A stretch of DNA of 64,000 nucleotides, from NCBI GenBank assembly GCA_023055505.1, contig JALIRH010000141.1, positions 669,642-733,641 on the forward strand. The letters run 5' to 3'. Position 1 is the stretch's first letter. Every line of letters begins with the position of its first letter. This stretch comes from Callipepla californica brunnescens. Its lineage: Eukaryota; Chordata; Aves; Galliformes; Odontophoridae. The notes under the pieces were generated by a model that was given only the letters and a program-made list of their open reading frames with translations, did no database searches and was not told the origin of the DNA. The position numbers were made by a program, and so were the translations under genes. This document shows positions 58,480 through 64,000 of this stretch, one piece after another.

Positions 58480-61400
58480 AACCCAAAACCAAACCCCAGG
58501 CCTACCCCTTCTCTCACCCTGACACTCCAACCAAACCTCCGCCTAAACCTAACCCTAATATCTAAGCCTAAGCCTAACCCTTCCAATTGCCCTAGCCCTA
58601 ACACTAACCCTTTTCCTATACCTAACCCTGACCTCAACCCTGATCCTAACCTTTCCCTAACCCTAACACCAACCCGTAACATCATTTGAATCCTAATCCT
58701 ATTCCAAACCTTAACCCTATCCCAAGGCCTAACCCTACTCTGACCTTTACACTCCAACTAACCCAACCTCGATCAATAAATACAAATGGAATCCTAAACC
58801 TAAACCTAAACCTAAACCTACTGCTAACACCACAAGTCAGCCTACTTTTCTCCCTAAATCTAATCACAAATCTCAAAAAATCTTTGTCCCTAACCCTAAT
58901 CATAAATCCAGTCCAAACTCTGAAACTTTCCCAAAACCTATGCCTATTCCTAACACTTACTCTTACCCTAAGTCTATCCCTAACACTAACCCTTCTCCCA
59001 GACACAACCCTAAAGCCAACACTAATCCTAACCTAATCTTTATCCTAATCCTAAACCTAATCCTAACTCTTACCCTAATTCTAACTCTACCCTAACCCTA
59101 ACTCTGACCCTCAAACCAAACCCACATTTAAGCACAACCCTAATCCCGACACCTAGCATCAGATTACCACAACCCTAACGGAACCCTAACCCTAACACTA
59201 ATGCTAGGACTATCCCAAACCCTAACCCAAGTACTAGACCAAACCATACCCCTATCCCTCACTCTAAAACTAACAACCCTAACTAAACTCTAACCGTAAC
59301 CCTATCCCTAATACTAACACTAATCATCTTTTAAACACCAATGTTATTCCTATTCCTAAACCTTACCCAATCTCCAAATGAAATCCAAGGCCGGTGCCTT
59401 CTCACACCCTAACGATCAAACCAAACCTACATCTAAACCTAACCCTAAATCCAATCTTTACCCTAAACCATACACTTGCCCTGGCCTTAACACTAACCCT
59501 TTCCCTATACCTAACCCTAACCCTAACCTTAACACTAATTTGAGGCCTATCCCTAGTAGGAACCCAAAACCTAATTGGAATCTGAATCCTGTTCTTAACC
59601 TTAACCCTAACACGACTTAACTCTACTCTGACCCTAAAAGTCAAATTAACCCTACTCCTTACCCTAAACCTCAATCTAAACCTAAACCTAACCCTAAACC
59701 TAAACTTCACAAGAACACTCAACCTAATCCTAGCACTAACCTAAACTAAAACTAAAACAACTTTTTTGCTAACCCTAATCCTAAATCTAACCCTAACCCC
59801 AAAACTCCCCCAAACCTGACCCTAAACCTAATCCACCCCCAAATCCTTACCCTAACCCTACCCCCAAACACCCAAATACTAGAACTAAAGCAATCCTTCA
59901 CCCTAACCCTAAAACTAACAATTTAACTTTGACCCTAAAACTCAAATTCACCCTACATACACTTGATGCTACCTAGGTTAGGGTCAGGCTCAATCTGGGT
60001 TTTGTGTTGGGGTCAAAGGGATAGGGTTAGGGTAGAGTTCGAGTTAGGATGAAGGTAATGCTTACAGATATGTTTAGAGAATGGAACAGGGTTAGGGTTA
60101 AGGTTAGGGTAAGGTTGAAGGTTAGGCTCAGGGACAGATTTAGGGTTAGAGTTTGGGTTCCTTTTAGGTTTAGGGATAGGGTTAGGGTACGGTTAGGTAT
60201 TGTACAACGCTAAGTGTTAGCTTCTGGGTAAGGGATAGGGTTAGGGTAAGGGTTAGATTCAGGGTTAGGGTTAGCATTAGCATCAGGGTTAGGGTTATGG
60301 TAAGAGTTAGGATAGGGAATGGGATACAGTTAGGGTAAGGGTTAGGAATAGGGTTAGGGTTACATTAAGATTAGGGTTAGTGTTTGGATCAGGGGTAGGG
60401 TTAGGAATAAAGTTAGAGTAAGGGCTAGGATTAGGGTTAGGGTTAGGGTAGGGATACGGTTAGGGTAGAGTTAAGGTTAGGGTAGGGTTAGGGTTAGGGT
60501 AAGGGTTAGGGATAGGGTTAGGGTTAGGGTTAGGGTTAGGTTAGGGTTTGGGTTATGGTAAGAGTTAGGATAGGGATTGTGATACGGTTAGGGTAAGGGT
60601 TAGGAATAGGGATAGGGTTTGATTAGGGTAAGGGTTATTGTTTGGATTAGGGGTAGGGTTACGAATAAAGTTAGAGTTAGGGCTAGGATTAGGGTTAGGG
60701 TTCGGGATTGGATTAGTGTTAGGGTAAGGAATAAAGTTAGAGTTAGTGTTAGGATTAGGGTTAGGGTAAAGTAGGGTTAGGGGTAGGGTTAGGGTTAGGG
60801 ATAGGGTTAGGGTAGGGTTAGGGTTAGGGTTTGGGTTAGGCTAGGGTTAGGGTAAGGGTTAGGGTTAGGGTTAGGGTTAGGGTTAGGGTTAGGGTAGGGT
60901 TAGGGTTAGGGTTAGGGTTAGGGTTAGGGTTAGGGTTAGGGTTAGGGTAGGGTTACGGTTAGGGTTAGGGTTAAGGTTAAATTTATTGTTAGGGTTAGGG
61001 TTAGGGTTAGGGTTAGGGTTAGGGTTAGGGTTAGGGTAGGGTTAGGGTTAGGGCTAGGGTTAGGGTTAGGTTAGGGTTGGGGTTAGGGTTAGGGTTAGGG
61101 TTAGGGTTAGGGTATGCTTAGGGTTGGGGTAAAATTAGGGTTAGGGTTAGTGTTAGGGTTAGGGTTAAATTTATTGTTAGGTTTAGGGTTAAGGTTAGAG
61201 TTAGGGTTAGGGTTGAGGTTAGGGTTAGGGTTAGGGTTAGGGTTAGGGTTAGGGTTAGGTTAGGGTTAGGGTTAGGGTTAAGGTGAGAGTTAGGGTTAGG
61301 GTTAGGGTTAGTGTTAGGGTTACGGTTAGGGTTAGGGTTAGGGTAAGAATTAGGATAGGGATTGTGATACAGTTAAGGTAAGGGTTAGGAATTAGAGTTA

Positions 61401-63602
61401 GGGTTAGGGTTAGGATTAGGGTTAGGGTTAGGTTAGGGTTAGGGTTAGGGTTAAGGTTAGAGTTAGGGTTAGGGTTAGGGTTAGGGTTAGGTAAGGGTTA
61501 GGGTTAGGGTAAGAATTAGGATAGGGATTGTGATACAGTTAAGGTAAGGGTTAGGAATTAGGGTTAGGGTTAGGGTTAGGTTTAGGTTTAGGTTTAGGGT
61601 TAGGGTTAGGGTTAGTGTTAGGGTAGTTTAGGGTTAGGGTATGGTAGGGTTAGGGTTAGGGTAGGGTAAGGGTTAGCATTAGGTTTAGGGTTAGGGTTAG
61701 GGTTAGAGTTAGGTTAGGGCTAGGGTTAGGGTTAGGGTTAGGGTTAGGGTTAATGTAGTTTAGGGCTAGGGTTAGGGTTAGGGTTGGGATAGGGTTAATG
61801 TAGGGTTAGGGTTAGTGCTAGGAATCAATTTGGAGGAAGGAAAAGGTATAGGAATTGGTTCATTGTTAGCGTTTGTCTTCAGGGTTAGGGTTCGGATTTA
61901 GCACTATGTTTCAGGTTCCTTTTAGGTTTAGTGATAAGGATTAGGGGTACGTTTAGGTATTGTACAATGCTAAGTGTTAGCTTCTGGGTGGGGGTTGGGG
62001 TTAGATTAAGGGTGAGGGTTAGGACTAGATTTAGGATTAGGTTTAGGAATAGGTTTTCTTTGATTGTTAGGGTGAGAGAAAGGTTAGGCCTTGGGTTTGT
62101 TTTTGGAATAGTTTTGGGTTTCAGAATAGGAATTGGGTTAGTATTTGGAATCTGATTGCTTTAATATTAGTGTTAGGGTGGGGGTTAGAAGTTAGGTGAG
62201 CGTTGTGGTAATCTAATGCTTTGTGTTAGGCTTTGGGTTGGGCTTTTACTTGAGGTTGGTGTTAGGGTCAGCTTTAGTTTGAAGGTAGATTTAGAGTTTA
62301 AATTGTGGTCATGCTTTGGATTAGTTTTAGAGTTAGGGTAAGATTTAGGTTTCCTTTCATTGTTAGGTTGTGAGAATTGTAGGCTTTGTGTTTTTGGGTT
62401 TGTGTTGGGTTTAGGAATTGGAATAGTGTTTGGGATAGTATTAGCGTTAAGGCTGGGGTTAGAGTTAGGTGATGGCTGTGGTAATCTAATGCTTTGTGTT
62501 AGGTTTAGGGTTGGGCTTCAATCTGGGGTTGGTTTTAAGGACCCATTTAGATTTCAGGAAGAATTGGAGTTAAATTGAGGTAACGGTTAGGATTAGATTT
62601 AGGGTTCTGATAAGGGTTAGGTTAGGGTTAGGGTTTGGTTCCAAGTTGTTTTTAGGGTTAGGGTTAACGTTAGGTTTCAGGATAGGGTTAGGAATATAGC
62701 TAGGTGTTAGGTAAGGTTTAGTCCTGGGGTTTCACTTCGGGTTAGGTGAAGCGTTAGTTTTACAGTTAGAAGACATGTTAGGGTTAGGGTTAGGTTTTGG
62801 TGTAGATTTAGGTTTAGGGTAAGGGTTAGGGATGTAGATGAAGGGTTCTCTTTAGTTTTAGGACCAGGGAAGGGTCCTAAAAGGGCCTTGGCTAAGGGTG
62901 AGTTTTAGTATTTGATTTAGCGTTGCGTTCAGGTCTAGGTTAGTTTGAGTGTCAGGCTGAGAGAAGGGGTAGGCCTTGGGTTTGGTTCTGGCTTAGTGTT
63001 AGGTTTAGGAATAGGAATAGTTTTGGTGTTTGGATTGGGTTTGGGGTTAGTAGTAGGGATTGGATTGGGGTTAGTGTTAGGTGAGATCTGCGGTAATCTG
63101 ATGCTTTCTTTGAGGCTTGAGGTTTGAGCTTAAACGTGGTGTTGGTTTTAGGGTAGGATTTAGGGCTAGGGTTTGGTTGAGGGTAGCATTAGGTTTAGGT
63201 TTAGGGGAAGGGTTTTGGTTAGGGTAGAGGTTAGAATTCTGGTTTGGGTTAGGAATAGGGTTCTGGACAAGGTAAGGATTTAGTCCTAGGTTTCCAGTTA
63301 GGGTAAGGTGAAGTGCTGGTGTTCTAGTTAGGAGAAGAGTTAGGTTGAGGTTTCGGGTTAGGTTTTTTTGTCGATTTAGGTTTTAGGTAAGGGGTAGATT
63401 TTAGACAACATGAGCTTTCTGGTCAGAGTAGGGTTAGGCCTTAGAATATGGATAAGATTAGGATAAATGTAGGGTTAGTTTCGGGTTTAGGTTAGTTTGA
63501 GTGTTAGGCTGAGAGAAGGGGAGGGCCTTGGGTTTGGGTTTGGTTTAGGGTTAAGATAAGGTTTAGGAATAGGAGTAGGTTTGGGGTTTGGATTGGGTTT
63601 GG
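58292..63602. repeat. Composite satellite unit 5 (short, mosaic of A and B markers, 5,311 bp)
   Basis: Palindrome at 59971 (1,679 from start, one extra CCTAAA hexamer), core 1,854 bases (A length), right arm 1,778 bases (6- and 18-base deletions). Its left end matches unit 3 (GTATGGGATG, CACTCCAACC), but its core has type-B words TATGGTAAGAG and AGGAATAAAG. It is the most diverged full unit. Confidence 0.92.
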
Positions 63603-63790
63603 ACTTGATAGTGACTCCCCACTGAACCATAACATCAGGGCCCCATAAATATCATCGGAATTGGCAACACAAACGGTTTGATAGTAGCTACCCGATCTTC
63701 AGGTCCTCTGATTGGAATGAACTCAGCACTTTGCTGGCTGTTCCTTGCACCTCCCACCCCAGCTAATGTATGGGATGATTTGTATGATGT
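63603..63790 (-). pseudogene. Protease-end fragment at start of unit 6
   Basis: Same fragment, parent-type GTATGGGATG. Confidence 0.9.
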
Positions 63791-64000
63791 AACCCAAAAC
63801 CAAACCCCAGGCCTACCCCTTCTCTCACCCTGACACTCGAACCAAACCTCCGCCTAAACCTAACCCTAATATCTAAGCCTAAGCCTAACCCTTCCAATTG
63901 CCCTAGCCCTAACACTAACCCTTTTCCTATACCTAACCCTGACCTCAACCCTGATCCTAACCTTTCCCTAACCCTAACACCAACCCGTAACATCATTTGA
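63603..64000. repeat. Composite satellite unit 6 (partial, window edge)
   Basis: Protease fragment and the first part of the C-strand arm. It carries GTATGGGATG and CACTCGAACC, the same combination as unit 1, where alternation would predict a type-B start (GTATGTGATG). Confidence 0.9.

Noticed and set aside
36204..63996. Open frames repeated in every satellite unit (60-116 codons, R/V/F/G-rich or N/L/P/T-rich)
   Set aside because: Conserved only because the units are near-identical copies; they are readings of CCCTAA/TTAGGG variants on both strands with overlapping antisense partners and no coding signature.
35814..64000. CRISPR-like array
   Set aside because: The periodic units are kilobases long, telomere-derived and in a vertebrate context; there are no short direct repeats with unique spacers and no cas genes.
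1..64000. tRNA, rRNA or other structured RNA genes
   Set aside because: No recognisable tRNA boxes or ribosomal sequence were seen; the tandem repeats account for the apparent palindromes.

Overview
The window reads as repeat-saturated DNA from a bird, most likely a chicken-like galliform, and from a GC-rich dot microchromosome or a subtelomeric/interstitial-telomeric region. The grounds are: vertebrate (TTAGGG)n-type DNA in huge degenerate arrays; an endogenous retrovirus whose pol and env resemble the avian alpharetrovirus lineage; a vertebrate SGF29 first exon and last exon; and very short GC-rich minisatellites filling the introns. No prokaryotic gene structure is present. Species and chromosome are inferred, not proven.

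Layout. 1-9640 is an 11-bp minisatellite (GCCCCATAGCT/GCCCCACTGCT type), interrupted at about 4752-5576 by a CpG-rich promoter and the first coding exon of SGF29 (a SAGA/ATAC subunit). 9641-15357 is a 9-bp minisatellite (TGACATTCT/TGACATTGT) carrying two LTR insertions, each with a 5-bp target duplication. 15358-25640 is degenerate TTAGGG with its own internal higher-order structure. 25641-27250 is a diverged telomere-like block holding a third solo LTR. 27251-28260 is a C-rich then G-rich minisatellite surrounding the last SGF29 exon, whose end is duplicated and whose expected stop is lost. 28261-28590 is a second promoter-like region with a short first exon that may be BOLA2-like (tentative). 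28577-31633 is minisatellite with four embedded copies of a strong CTCF-like motif. 31634-36000 is a minus-strand, 5'-truncated and inactivated endogenous retrovirus (3' LTR, env, integrase, RNase H, RT, end of protease).

From 35814 to the end of the window lies a striking tandem array of about 5.3-kb and 5.94-kb units in the order A-B-A-B-A plus a partial sixth. Each unit begins with the same protease-end fragment of the retrovirus, followed by a C-strand (CCCTAA-like) arm of constant length, an ACCTAGGT palindrome where the strand flips, a variable TTAGGG-rich core, and a constant diverged G-strand arm. The first unit is continuous with the retrovirus itself, so the window appears to capture the source end of the array.

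Few genes here can be working in a simple way. SGF29 shows only its two terminal exons, 22.6 kb apart, with nothing but satellite and LTR DNA between them. The retrovirus has many frame breaks. The main interest is structural: a telomere-plus-retrovirus composite satellite, a gene hollowed out by tandem repeats, and CTCF-like sites spread by a minisatellite.
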